A stretch of 64,000 nt of DNA from Duganella sp. SG902 (GTDB lineage Bacteria > Pseudomonadota > Gammaproteobacteria > Burkholderiales > Burkholderiaceae_D). Positions 22,318 through 31,008 of the stretch are shown piece after piece (within the stretch, counting starts at the first letter, position 1; every line of letters begins with the position of its first letter). The notes below the pieces were generated by a model, which saw only the letters and a program-made list of their open reading frames with translations, did not search any database and was not told the origin of the DNA. Both the position numbers and the translations under genes were made by a program. The stretch is taken from the NCBI RefSeq assembly GCF_013376005.1, contig NZ_JABMJK010000008.1:231415-295414 (forward strand), in the 5' to 3' direction.

Positions 22318-24480
22318 ATGACTAAGAAGAAAGACATCGAAATTCTCCGCGTCACCTATTTGCGCGGGCCCAATATCTGGACCTACCGCCCGGTGATCGA
22401 GACGTGGCTGGATATCGGCGAGCTGGAGAATTTCCCCTCGAATTTGCTGCCCGGTTTGTATGAGCGCCTGACGGCGATCCTGCCGGGGCTGATCGTCCAC
22501 CGCTGCGGCGTGGGCGAGCACGGCGGCTTCCTCGAGCGCCTGCGCGACGGCACCTATGCCGGCCACATCCTCGAACACGTGGTGCTGGAACTGCAAAACC
22601 TGGCCGGCATGAAGACCGGCTTCGGCAAGACCCGCGAAATCATCCCGGACAGCGGCCTGTACAAGATGGCCTTCCGCACCCGCCAGGAAGAAGTCGGCCG
22701 CGCCGCGCTGGCCGCCGGCCGCGACCTGCTGATGGCGGCGATCGAGGACAAGCCGTACGACCTGGACGCCACCGTGGCCAAGCTGACCGACATGGTCGAG
22801 AGCCTGTGCCTGGGCCCGAGCACCGGCAACATCGTCGATGCCGCCGGCGTGCGCAAGATCCCGCACATCCGCCTGACCGACGGCAACCTGGTGCAGCTGG
22901 GCCATGGCGCCGCGCAGCGCCGCATCTGGACCGCCGAAACCGAACAGACCTCGGCCATCGCCGAAGGCATCGCCAGCGACAAGGACCTGACCAAGACCCT
23001 GATCTCGTCGTGCGGCGTGCCGGTGCCGGAAGGTGAGCTGGTGAAAAGCGCCGCCGAAGCGTGGAGCGCCGCGCAGGACATCGGCCTGCCGGTGGTGGTC
23101 AAGCCGTATGACGGCAACCATGGCCGCGGGGTTTCCCTCAACCTGAGCACCGAGGCCGATATCGCCGCCGCCTACGCGCTGGCGGCCGAGGAGGGCGACA
23201 GCAGCAGCGTGATCGTCGAACGCTTCATCGCCGGCGACGAGCATCGCCTGCTGGTGGTGGGCCGCCGCGTGGTGGCCGCCGCCGCCGGCGAATCGCTGTG
23301 GGTCACCGGCGACGGCAAATCGACCGTGCTGGAACTGTGCGACACCCAGATCAACACCGATCCGCGCCGCGGCGAGACCGAGGAATTCCCGCTGGGCCGG
23401 GTCAAGCCGCACGAGTCGGGCGAGATCATCCTGGAACTGCAACGCCAGAACCTGACGCACGCGTCGGTGCCGGCCGAAGGCGTGAAGGTGCTGATCCAGC
23501 CGAACGGCAACGTGGCGGTCGACGTCACCGACAAGGTGCATCCGCAAGTGGCCGCGATGGCGGCGCTGGCGGCGCGCGTGGTGGGCCTGGACATCGCCGG
23601 CATCGACCTGGTGACGTCCGACATTTCGCGCCCGCTGGAGGAAACCGGCGGCGCCATCATCGAGGTCAACGCCAGCCCGGGCCTGCTGGCCCACCTGAAA
23701 CCGGCCGTGGGCGAGCCGCGCAACGTGGGCGAGGCGATTGTCGAGCACCTGTTCGGCGAGGCCAGCGGCCGCATGCCGATCGTCGGCATCACCGGCACGC
23801 ACGGCACCACCATGACCGCGCGCCTGGTCGCGTGGCTGCTGCAAATCAGCGGCAAGAAGACCGGCCTGACCTGCGCCGAAGGCCTGTTCGTCAACGGCCG
23901 CGAGCTGCCGCTCGACGGCCTGAGCGAATGGGAAACCGGCGAGCGCCTGCTGCTGAACAAGAACGTCGAGGCGGGCGTGTTTGAAAACAGCGCGCGCATG
24001 ATCCTGGCCGAGGGCCTGGCCTACGACAAATGCGCGGTCGGCGTGGTGACCGACGTCAGCGGCTTCGAGCAGCTGGCCGACTTCCACATCGACAGCGAGG
24101 AACGCCTGTACAACGTGCTGCGCACGCAGGTGGACGTGGTGCTGCCAAGCGGCGCGGCGGTGCTCAACGCCGCCGATCCGCAGGTGGTGGACATGGCCGA
24201 CCTGTGCGACGGCGAAGTGATTTTCTACGGCGTCGACGAGCACCTGGCCGCGATCGCCGCGCATCGCCAGGACGGCAAGCGCGTGGTGTTCCAGCGTAAG
24301 GACTGCATCGTGATGGCCCACGGCGCGACCGAGGCCGCCAGCCTGCCGCTGTCGCCGCTGGTGCCGCCGGAAGCCGTGCTGGCAGCGATCGCCGCCGGCT
24401 GGGCACTGGGCCTGACGCCGGACCTGATCGGCGCCGGTCTGCGCACCTGGGAAGCCTCGCCGAAGAAAACGCATCACTGA
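22318..24480 (+). CDS. cphA': Cyanophycin synthetase-like CphA' (P-loop degenerate)
   Basis: A 720-residue paralogue of cyanophycin synthetase. It has the CphA N-terminal domain (RVTYLRGPNIWTYRPVIE, GGFLERLRDGTYAGHILEHVVLELQ), an ATP-grasp module (about 215-475) with ASDKDLTKTLISSCGVPVPEG, VVKPYDGNHGRGV and IIEVNASPGL, and a Mur-ligase-like module. The latter's nucleotide loop reads GITGTHGTTMTA (about 487-498) where active CphA has GTNGKTTT, so the ATP-binding lysine is missing. The C-terminal Mur domain seen in CphA is also shorter. It may therefore have only the ATP-grasp activity, as in CphA2-type enzymes that polymerise beta-Asp-Arg, or may act as a partner of the full-length CphA encoded 31 nt downstream. 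Confidence 0.88.
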   Translation: MTKKKDIEILRVTYLRGPNIWTYRPVIETWLDIGELENFPSNLLPGLYERLTAILPGLIVHRCGVGEHGGFLERLRDGTYAGHILEHVVLELQNLAGMKTGFGKTREIIPDSGLYKMAFRTRQEEVGRAALAAGRDLLMAAIEDKPYDLDATVAKLTDMVESLCLGPSTGNIVDAAGVRKIPHIRLTDGNLVQLGHGAAQRRIWTAETEQTSAIAEGIASDKDLTKTLISSCGVPVPEGELVKSAAEAWSAAQDIGLPVVVKPYDGNHGRGVSLNLSTEADIAAAYALAAEEGDSSSVIVERFIAGDEHRLLVVGRRVVAAAAGESLWVTGDGKSTVLELCDTQINTDPRRGETEEFPLGRVKPHESGEIILELQRQNLTHASVPAEGVKVLIQPNGNVAVDVTDKVHPQVAAMAALAARVVGLDIAGIDLVTSDISRPLEETGGAIIEVNASPGLLAHLKPAVGEPRNVGEAIVEHLFGEASGRMPIVGITGTHGTTMTARLVAWLLQISGKKTGLTCAEGLFVNGRELPLDGLSEWETGERLLLNKNVEAGVFENSARMILAEGLAYDKCAVGVVTDVSGFEQLADFHIDSEERLYNVLRTQVDVVLPSGAAVLNAADPQVVDMADLCDGEVIFYGVDEHLAAIAAHRQDGKRVVFQRKDCIVMAHGATEAASLPLSPLVPPEAVLAAIAAGWALGLTPDLIGAGLRTWEASPKKTHH

Positions 24481-24511
24481 TCGTTATCACTGAAAGAACA
24501 AGAAGATTCAT

Positions 24512-27082
24512 ATGGAAGTCATACGCACCCGCGCCCTTCGCGGCCCGAACCTGTGGAGCCACCATACCGCGGTGGAAGTCATCGTCTCGTGCCCGCCGGA
24601 AGAACAAAACATCGCAACGCTGGCCGGCTTCGAGCAGCGCCTGCGCTCGCGCTTCCCCACCATCGGCGCCCTCCAGCCTAGCGGCACCTCGGACCCGGTA
24701 TCGCTGGCGCGCGTGCTGGAAGTGGCGGCACTGAGCCTGCAGGCGCAAGCGGGCTGCCCGGTCACCTTCAGTCGCACTACCGCCACGCTGGAAACCGGCA
24801 TCTACCAGACCGTGGTGGAGTACACCGAGGAAGCGGTCGGCCGTCGCGCCGTGGAACAGGCGGAAGCCCTCATCAACGCCGCGCTGACCGATGCGCCGTT
24901 CGACCTGGCCGCCGCCCTGGCCGAGCTGAGCGAACTCGATGAAGACGTGCGCCTCGGCCCGTCCACCGGCGCCATCGTCAACGCCGCCGTGGCGCGCGAC
25001 ATTCCATTTCGCCGCCTGACCGAAGGCTCGATGGTGATGTTCGGCTGGGGTTCGAAGCAGCGCCGCATCCAGGCCGCCGAAATGGACACCACCGGCGCCA
25101 TCGGCGAGACCATCGCGCAGGACAAGGAACTGACCAAGAAGCTGCTGCACGCGGCCGGCGTGCCGGTGCCTATCGGCCGCTCGGTGGAGGACGAGGCCGA
25201 CGCCTGGAAGGCCGCGCAGGAAATCGGCCTGCCGGTGGTGGTGAAGCCGAAGGACGGCAACCAGGGCAAGGGCGTCACCGTCAACATCATGAGCAAGGAA
25301 CACCTGGAGGCCGCCTTCCGCACCGCCAAGGAATTCCGCGACGACGTGATGGTCGAGCGCTACCTGCCGGGCCACGACTATCGCCTGCTCGTCATCGGCA
25401 ACAAGCTGGTGGCCGCCGCGCGCCGCGACCCGCCGCACGTGGTGGGCGACGGCAAGCACACCGTGCGTGAGCTGGTCGACATCGTCAACGCCGATCCGCG
25501 CCGCGGCTCGGGCCATTCGACCTCGCTGACCAAGATCCGTTTCGACGACATCGCGATCGCGCGCCTGGCGCTGCAAGGCTTGCAGGCCGACTCGGTGCCG
25601 GCCCACGGCCAGCGCGTCATCCTGCGCAACAACGCCAACCTGTCGACCGGCGGCACCGCCACCGACGTCACCGACGACGTGCACCCGGAAGTGGCGGCGC
25701 GCGCGGTGGAGGCGGCGCAGATGATCGGCCTCGATCTGTGCGGCGTGGACGTGGTCTGCGACAACGTGCTGGAGCCGATCGAGAAGCAGCGCGGCGGCGT
25801 GGTGGAAGTGAACGCCGCGCCGGGCCTGCGCATGCACATCGCGCCATCGTTCGGCAAGGGCCGCGCGGTGGGCGAGGCCATCGTCAACACCATGTTCCCG
25901 CCGGGCGAGAACGGCCGCATCCCGGTGGTGGCGGTGACCGGCACCAACGGCAAGACCACCACCGTGCGCCTGATCGCGCACCTCTTGACCGCCAGCGGCC
26001 TGCGCACCGGCATGACCAACACCGACGGCGTCTACATCGAAGGCCGCCAGACCGACAGCGGCGATTGCAGCGGTCCGCGCAGCGCGCGCAACGTGCTGCT
26101 GCACCCGGACGTCGACGCGGCGGTGTTTGAAACCGCGCGCGGCGGCATCCTGCGCGAAGGCCTGGCCTTCGACCGTTGCCAGGTCGCCGTGGTGACCAAC
26201 ATCGGCATGGGCGACCATCTGGGCCTGAACTACATCACCACCGTGGAGGACCTGGCGGTGCTCAAGCGCGTGATCGTGCAGAACGTCGCGGAGAACGGCT
26301 TCGCGGTGCTGAACGCGGTCGATCCTATCGTCGCCGGCATGGCCAACAATTGCCGCGGCAAGGTGATCTTCTTCGGCGCCGACCGCACCCATCCCGTGAT
26401 CGCCACCCATCTGGCGCAGGGCAGCCGCACCGTGTACGTGGAGAATGGCCACATCGTGGCGGCGGAAGGGCGCGAGCAGCACACCATTCCGCTGTCGGCG
26501 GTGCCGATCACCCGCAACGGCGCCATCGGCTTCCAGGTGGAGAACGTGATGGCGTCGGTGGCGGCGGCTTGGGGCGTGGGCATCAGCTGGGACGCGATCC
26601 GTCTGGGCCTGAAAACCTTCGCCAACGACTCCGACAACGCGCCGGGCCGCTTCAACGTGTTCGACTACAAGGGCGCGACGCTGATCGCCGACTACGGCCA
26701 CAATCCGGACGCCATCCTGGCGCTGGTGAAGGCGGTGGAGACCATGCCGGCCAAGCGCCGCGTGGTGGTGATCTCCGGCGCCGGCGACCGCCGCGACCAG
26801 GACATCACGCAGCAGACCGAGATCCTCGGCCGCGCGTTTGACGACGTGCTGCTGTACGAGGACGCCTGCCAGCGTGGGCGCGTCGACGGCGAGGTGGTGG
26901 CGCTGCTGCGCGCGGGCCTGAACGGCGCGCCGCGCACCTCGCACATCGAGGAGATCTACGGCGAGTTCAAAGCCATCGACACGGCGCTGGCGCGCCTGCG
27001 GGAAGGGGACTTGTGCCTGATCCTGATCGACCAGGTGGAGGACGCGCTGGCGCACATCGCCAAACGCATCAAGGAAGCCTGA
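24512..27082 (+). CDS. cphA: Cyanophycin synthetase CphA
   Basis: An 856-residue enzyme making multi-L-arginyl-poly-L-aspartate from Asp, Arg and ATP in the cytoplasm. The N-terminal domain (about 1-160) starts RTRALRGPNLWSHHTAVEV. The ATP-grasp domain (about 215-470) has VVKPKDGNQGKGV and VVEVNAAPGLRMH. The Mur-ligase-like domain has an intact P-loop, VTGTNGKTTTVRL (about 472-484), TDGVYIEGRQ, and the C-terminal module NDSDNAPGRFNVFDYKGATLIADYGHNPDA. Length is typical. It forms an operon with cphA'. No cyanophycinase or isoaspartyl dipeptidase gene is in the window, so degradation must be encoded elsewhere. Confidence 0.95.
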   Translation: MEVIRTRALRGPNLWSHHTAVEVIVSCPPEEQNIATLAGFEQRLRSRFPTIGALQPSGTSDPVSLARVLEVAALSLQAQAGCPVTFSRTTATLETGIYQTVVEYTEEAVGRRAVEQAEALINAALTDAPFDLAAALAELSELDEDVRLGPSTGAIVNAAVARDIPFRRLTEGSMVMFGWGSKQRRIQAAEMDTTGAIGETIAQDKELTKKLLHAAGVPVPIGRSVEDEADAWKAAQEIGLPVVVKPKDGNQGKGVTVNIMSKEHLEAAFRTAKEFRDDVMVERYLPGHDYRLLVIGNKLVAAARRDPPHVVGDGKHTVRELVDIVNADPRRGSGHSTSLTKIRFDDIAIARLALQGLQADSVPAHGQRVILRNNANLSTGGTATDVTDDVHPEVAARAVEAAQMIGLDLCGVDVVCDNVLEPIEKQRGGVVEVNAAPGLRMHIAPSFGKGRAVGEAIVNTMFPPGENGRIPVVAVTGTNGKTTTVRLIAHLLTASGLRTGMTNTDGVYIEGRQTDSGDCSGPRSARNVLLHPDVDAAVFETARGGILREGLAFDRCQVAVVTNIGMGDHLGLNYITTVEDLAVLKRVIVQNVAENGFAVLNAVDPIVAGMANNCRGKVIFFGADRTHPVIATHLAQGSRTVYVENGHIVAAEGREQHTIPLSAVPITRNGAIGFQVENVMASVAAAWGVGISWDAIRLGLKTFANDSDNAPGRFNVFDYKGATLIADYGHNPDAILALVKAVETMPAKRRVVVISGAGDRRDQDITQQTEILGRAFDDVLLYEDACQRGRVDGEVVALLRAGLNGAPRTSHIEEIYGEFKAIDTALARLREGDLCLILIDQVEDALAHIAKRIKEA

Positions 27083-27084
27083 AC

Positions 27085-27113
27085 GTCGTCATTCCGGCGA
27101 AAGCCGGAACGAC
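27085..27113. repeat. Short REP-like palindrome after cphA
   Basis: GTCGTCATTCCGGC and its imperfect complement GCCGGAACGAC around a GAAA loop, 2 nt after the cphA stop. It is a variant of the dispersed element, and may act as a 3' hairpin without an evident T-run. Confidence 0.65.
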
Positions 27114-27116
27114 GGA

Positions 27117-27153
27117 TTAGATTATAACTATCAAGTTAATAGATATTTATAGT
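27117..27153. promoter_or_regulatory. Possible OxyR-type site upstream of catalase
   Basis: The pattern TTAG-N7-CTAT-N7-ATAG-N7-TAGT matches the OxyR consensus (ATAG-N7-CTAT repeated) well in its central two elements, CTAT 27128-27131 and ATAG 27139-27142, but poorly in the last. It lies just upstream of a candidate -10 TAGAAT (27177-27182) with a weak -35, the usual arrangement for an activated catalase promoter. An inference only. Confidence 0.4.
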
Positions 27154-27161
27154 TTTTATTT

Positions 27162-27214
27162 ATGACTCTCGTTGTTTAGAATAGCTCTACGCTATCAAAC
27201 AACGAGGAGTCATA
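27162..27214. promoter_or_regulatory. Long inverted repeat overlapping the catalase ribosome-binding site
   Basis: Bases 27162-27177 and 27198-27214 are complementary except for one bulged base, and the loop itself holds a nested pair ATAGC/GCTAT (27181-27185, 27191-27195). The right arm contains the Shine-Dalgarno ACGAGGAG and ends 3 nt before the catalase ATG. In RNA it would hide the ribosome-binding site; in DNA it could be a repressor operator. Which applies depends on the unmapped transcription start. Confidence 0.6.
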
Positions 27215-27217
27215 GTC

Positions 27218-28672
27218 ATGAAAATCACCACCGCATCCGGCATTCCCGTCGCCGACAACCAGAACTCCCTGACCGCCGGCCCACGCGGCCCGGTACTGCT
27301 GCAAGACTTCCACCTGATCGAAAAACTCCAGCACTTCAACCGCGAGCGCATTCCCGAGCGCGTGGTGCACGCCAAGGGTTCGGGCGCCTACGGCACCTTC
27401 ACCGTCACCCACGACATCACCAAATATTCGAAAGCCAGGCTGTTTGCCGAAGTGGGCAAGCAGACCGAGACCTTCCTGCGTTTCTCCACCGTGGGCGGCG
27501 AGAAGGGCAGCGCCGACACCGAACGCGACCCACGCGGCTTCGCGGTGCGCTTCTACACCGAGGAAGGCAACTGGGATCTGGTCGGGAACAACACGCCGGT
27601 GTTCTTCCTGAAGGATGGCATCAAGTTCCCGGACTTCATCCACACGCAAAAACGCGATCCGCAAACCAACCTGAAATCGCCCACCGCGATGTTCGACTTC
27701 TGGAGCCGCACGCCGGAAAGCCTGCATCAGGTGACCACGCTGTTCTCCAGCCGCGGCACGCCGGACGGCTACCGCCACATGCACGGTTTCGGCAGCCACA
27801 CCTACAGCCTGATTAACGCCGCCGGGGAGCGCGTCTACGTCAAGTGGCACTTCCTCACCCAGCAGGGCATCAAGAACCTGAGCGCCGAGGAAGCCACGCG
27901 CATCGCCGGCACCGATCCGGACTACGCCCAGCGCGATCTGTTCACCGCGATCGCGGGCGGCGATTTCCCGCGCTGGGACGTCAAGGTGCAAGTGGCCACC
28001 GAGGCCGAACTGGCGGCGTGGGAAGCGCGCACCGGCTGGAACCCGTTCGACCTGACCAAGGTGTGGCCGCACGCGGACTTCCCGCTGCTGCCGGTGGGCG
28101 TGCTGGAGTTGAACCGCAATCCGGTCAACTACCACGCGGAAGTGGAGCAGGCCGCGCTGTCGCCATCGAACGTGGTGCCGGGCATGGGTTACTCGCCGGA
28201 CAAGATGCTGCAGGCGCGCCTGTTCGCCTACCACGACGCGCAGCTGTACCGTGTGGGCACCAATCACCAGCACCTGCCGGTGAACGCGCCGCGCTGCCCG
28301 TTCCACAACCAGCAGCGCGACGGCGCCATGGCCGGCGCCAACGGCGGCGCGGCGGTCAACTACGATCCGGTGCAGGCGCAAGGCAGCAACCCGCACGGCA
28401 TGGGCCACGGCGAACCGCCGCTGGCGCTGGACGGCGCGGCCGGCCGCTACGATGGGCGCGGCAAGGAGGACGATTACACCCAGGCAGGCAATTTGTTCCG
28501 CCTGATGCCGGCCGCTGAACAGCAAAACCTGTTCAACAACATCGCCGGTCCGCTGAGCCAGGTGAACATCGAGATCATCGAACGCCAGCTGGCGCACTTC
28601 GACCAGGCCGACCCGGCCTACGGCGCAGGCGTGCGCGCCGCGTTAAAAGCACGGGGTGTGAACCTGGCATAA
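27218..28672 (+). CDS. Monofunctional haem catalase
   Basis: A 484-residue small-subunit catalase that disproportionates hydrogen peroxide. The distal site is in ERVVHAKGSGAYGTF (catalytic His), with FSTVGGEKGSADTERDPRGFAVRFYTEEGNWDLVGNNTPVFF shown here in parts, including the active-site Asn. The proximal haem ligand Tyr lies in RLFAYHDAQLYRVGTNHQHLPVN. Length and lack of a signal peptide indicate a cytoplasmic clade 3-like enzyme (KatA type). GAGGAG precedes the ATG inside a long inverted repeat, and a possible OxyR site lies further upstream. It is followed after 46 nt by a patatin gene with its own Shine-Dalgarno. Confidence 0.95.
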   Translation: MKITTASGIPVADNQNSLTAGPRGPVLLQDFHLIEKLQHFNRERIPERVVHAKGSGAYGTFTVTHDITKYSKARLFAEVGKQTETFLRFSTVGGEKGSADTERDPRGFAVRFYTEEGNWDLVGNNTPVFFLKDGIKFPDFIHTQKRDPQTNLKSPTAMFDFWSRTPESLHQVTTLFSSRGTPDGYRHMHGFGSHTYSLINAAGERVYVKWHFLTQQGIKNLSAEEATRIAGTDPDYAQRDLFTAIAGGDFPRWDVKVQVATEAELAAWEARTGWNPFDLTKVWPHADFPLLPVGVLELNRNPVNYHAEVEQAALSPSNVVPGMGYSPDKMLQARLFAYHDAQLYRVGTNHQHLPVNAPRCPFHNQQRDGAMAGANGGAAVNYDPVQAQGSNPHGMGHGEPPLALDGAAGRYDGRGKEDDYTQAGNLFRLMPAAEQQNLFNNIAGPLSQVNIEIIERQLAHFDQADPAYGAGVRAALKARGVNLA

Positions 28673-28718
28673 AGATGGCTTACAATCTCCATGTTGCAGT
28701 GCATCGTGGAGGCCAGAC

Positions 28719-29825
28719 TTGAAGTCCAATCCTGCTTGTTCACCATCGACCGCCTTGCCGGGCCAGATCGTTCTGGTCCTGCAGGGCGGCGGCGCTTTGG
28801 GCGCTTACCAGCTTGGCGTGTACCAGGCCATGCACGAGGCGGGGATAGAGCCGGACTGGGTGATCGGCACCTCCATCGGCGCAATCAATGGCGCCATCAT
28901 CGCCGGCAATCCGCCCGAGCGCCGGCTGGACCAGTTGCGCGAGTTCTGGCACCGCATGGAGCGCAATTCCTTCGGCTTCTCCACCATGCCGCGCGCGGTC
29001 GCCAACGCCATCACGGTGGGGCAGGGCATACCGGCCTTCTTCGAACCCAATCTGCCTTCGTGGTGGAATCCCGAGGCGCGCGTGGGCGTCGAGCATGCGT
29101 CCTTCTACCTGACCACGCCCCTGCGCCACACGCTGGAGGACCTGGTCGATTTCCGCTACCTGAACGACAAGCATATGCGCATGACGGTGGGCGCGGTCAA
29201 CGCCCGCAATGGCGCCATGCGCTACTTCGACACCCGCAATGAACCGCTGTGCGTCGAGCATGTGATGGCGTCGGGCGCGCTGCCGCCGGCCTTCCCGGCG
29301 GTGCGCATCGATGGCGAACCGTATTGGGACGGCGGCATCTACTCCAACACGCCGATCGAGGCGGTGCTGGACGACGAGCCGCGCCGCAGCTCGGTGATCT
29401 TCTCGGTGCAGGTGTGGAACCCGGACGGCAGCGAACCGGAAAGCGTGCTCGATGTGCTGGATAAGCACAAGGAGATCCAGTATGCCAGCCGCGCCAGCAA
29501 CATCGAGCAGCAGCGCCGGCTGCACCGCCTACGCCACGTGATCCGCGAACTGACGCACCACCTTCCGGACGCGGAGCTGGCGCTGCCCGAGGTGCGCGAG
29601 CTGGCCTCATGGGGCTGCGGCACCGACATGCACGTGGTGTCGCTGCGCGCGCCGCGCATCGGCCACGAAGACCACACCAAGGACATCGACTTCAGCGCGG
29701 CCGGCATCCGCGCCCGCTGGCAGGCCGGTTATGACGACACCGCGCGCTTCATCAAGCTGCGGCCGTGGGATCAGCCCATCGATCCTATCGAGGGGATCGC
29801 GATCCACGAGTTGCCGGAGCGTTAG
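28719..29825 (+). CDS. Patatin-like phospholipase (DUF3734 type)
   Basis: A 368-residue acyl hydrolase with no signal peptide. The patatin domain (about 15-220) has the oxyanion loop LVLQGGGALGAYQLGVYQAM, nucleophile elbow GTSIG, and the catalytic Asp in DGGIYSN. The C-terminal region, IEQQRRLHRLRHVIRELTHHLPD and KDIDFSAAGIRARWQAGYDDTARF, matches the DUF3734 extension. It likely cleaves fatty acyl chains from lipids at the membrane. The start codon is TTG at 28719, supported by GGAGG 8 nt upstream and by the absence of another Met before the catalytic motif. Confidence 0.9.
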   Translation: MKSNPACSPSTALPGQIVLVLQGGGALGAYQLGVYQAMHEAGIEPDWVIGTSIGAINGAIIAGNPPERRLDQLREFWHRMERNSFGFSTMPRAVANAITVGQGIPAFFEPNLPSWWNPEARVGVEHASFYLTTPLRHTLEDLVDFRYLNDKHMRMTVGAVNARNGAMRYFDTRNEPLCVEHVMASGALPPAFPAVRIDGEPYWDGGIYSNTPIEAVLDDEPRRSSVIFSVQVWNPDGSEPESVLDVLDKHKEIQYASRASNIEQQRRLHRLRHVIRELTHHLPDAELALPEVRELASWGCGTDMHVVSLRAPRIGHEDHTKDIDFSAAGIRARWQAGYDDTARFIKLRPWDQPIDPIEGIAIHELPER

Positions 29826-29893
29826 CTTGGGGGCTTGAGCAAAATTGTTGGAACTTTTCGGCGGCCCGGCCGGAATATGAGCAAGACCCGACG

Positions 29894-30502
29894 ATGACGC
29901 CCCCGACCATGACCATCCCGACCATTACCGCCGATACCGAACTGTTGCGCCAGATGCGCGACGGCGCCGCCTCGGCCTTCCAGGCGCTGTACCAGCGCCA
30001 TCAAGGGCCGCTGTACCGCTTCGCGCTGCTGCGCAGCGGCTCGGCCGACACCGCCGCCGATATCGTGCAGGACGTGTTCATGGGACTGTTGACGGACCGC
30101 CTGCGCTTCGACCCGCTGCGCGGCGAACTGCGTTCCTTCCTGTTTGGCGTCGCCCGCAACCTGCTGCTCAAGCACGAGGAGCCGCGCCTGCGCGAGGCCA
30201 GCCTGCCGGAGCCGGACGAGGATGGCGAAATCGCGTTCGACGCCGCCGGCGAGGGCGCGGAACCGCTGGCCCGCATGCTGGACCACGAACTGGCCGAGGA
30301 GGTGCGGCGCGCGCTGGCGCTGCTGCCGCCGGCGTATCGCGACGTCGTCATCCTGTACGAACTACACGACCTGTCCTACCTGGAGGTGGCCGCCATCTGC
30401 CAGGTCGACATCGGCACCGTGCGTTCACGCTTGTCGCGTGGCCGCGCCGCGCTGGCCAAGCGGCTGGCGCCACATCGATCCACTTTGATTCACTCCGCCT
30501 GA
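29894..30502 (+). CDS. ECF-type sigma-70 factor
   Basis: A 202-residue sigma factor. Region 2 is FQALYQRHQGPLYRFALLRSGSADTAADIVQDVFMGLL with FDPLRGELRSFLFGVARN; region 4 is ALALLPPAYRDVVILYELHDLSYLEVAAICQVDIGTVRSRLSRGRAALAKRL. The linker is acidic. It directs RNA polymerase to a dedicated regulon, probably under control of the next gene product. The ATG at 29894 has only a weak Shine-Dalgarno; ATG 29909 is an alternative. The following gene starts 12 nt after its stop. Confidence 0.88.
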   Translation: MTPPTMTIPTITADTELLRQMRDGAASAFQALYQRHQGPLYRFALLRSGSADTAADIVQDVFMGLLTDRLRFDPLRGELRSFLFGVARNLLLKHEEPRLREASLPEPDEDGEIAFDAAGEGAEPLARMLDHELAEEVRRALALLPPAYRDVVILYELHDLSYLEVAAICQVDIGTVRSRLSRGRAALAKRLAPHRSTLIHSA

Positions 30503-30514
30503 GAAGGTCCGATC

Positions 30515-30985
30515 ATGCAAACTGACGACACCCGAGATCCCCGCCTGGACGCGTCCCTTGAGGCCTTGCGCGGCGCGCTGGCGGACCGCCACACGCCGTC
30601 GAGCGTGGAAGACACGCTGATGAAAGCCTACGCCCGGCAGTACCCCAAGCGGCGCTGGTATCAGCGCATCTCGCTCCCCCAGTGGGGCCTGGCCGGCGGT
30701 TTGGCCAGCGCCGCGCTGGCGGCGACGGTGTTCCTGCTGTCGCCGCCATCCGTGCCGCAGGCGCAGGCCATGGCTCAGGGCAGCGGCGCCTTCATCGCGC
30801 TTGAGCCGCTTGAACGCATCCGCCGCGAGCCCGAACCGCGCATCGTCGAGACCATCATCGCGCGCACCGCGCTGGCCGGCCTCGGGGTTCCGATCACGCC
30901 GGAAACCGCCGGCGACCAGGTGCGCGCCGAAATGCTGATCGGCGCCGACGGCCAGCCGCTCGCGCTGCGCCTCTCCAGACTGTAG
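30515..30985 (+). CDS. Putative membrane anti-sigma factor
   Basis: A 156-residue protein with a soluble N-terminus (about 1-55), one transmembrane helix (LPQWGLAGGLASAALAATVFLLS) and an exported C-terminal domain of about 80 residues. Topology, size and position right behind an ECF sigma gene are those of an anti-sigma factor. No ZAS-type zinc motif (HxxxCxxC) is present, so it would be a non-zinc type, or a different membrane partner. AAGG lies before the ATG. Confidence 0.6.
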   Translation: MQTDDTRDPRLDASLEALRGALADRHTPSSVEDTLMKAYARQYPKRRWYQRISLPQWGLAGGLASAALAATVFLLSPPSVPQAQAMAQGSGAFIALEPLERIRREPEPRIVETIIARTALAGLGVPITPETAGDQVRAEMLIGADGQPLALRLSRL

Positions 30986-31008
30986 CAACCCACCAACCAG
31001 AGGATCAT

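Noticed and set aside
24164..27055. Very long minus-strand reading frame (963 codons) across cphA and other long antisense frames, e.g. 5780-8275 and 55990-58830
   Set aside because: High-GC genes commonly leave an antisense frame open. These translations have no family motifs, are rich in His/Arg/Gly/Ala/Val, and overlap genes with clear catalytic motifs on the other strand.
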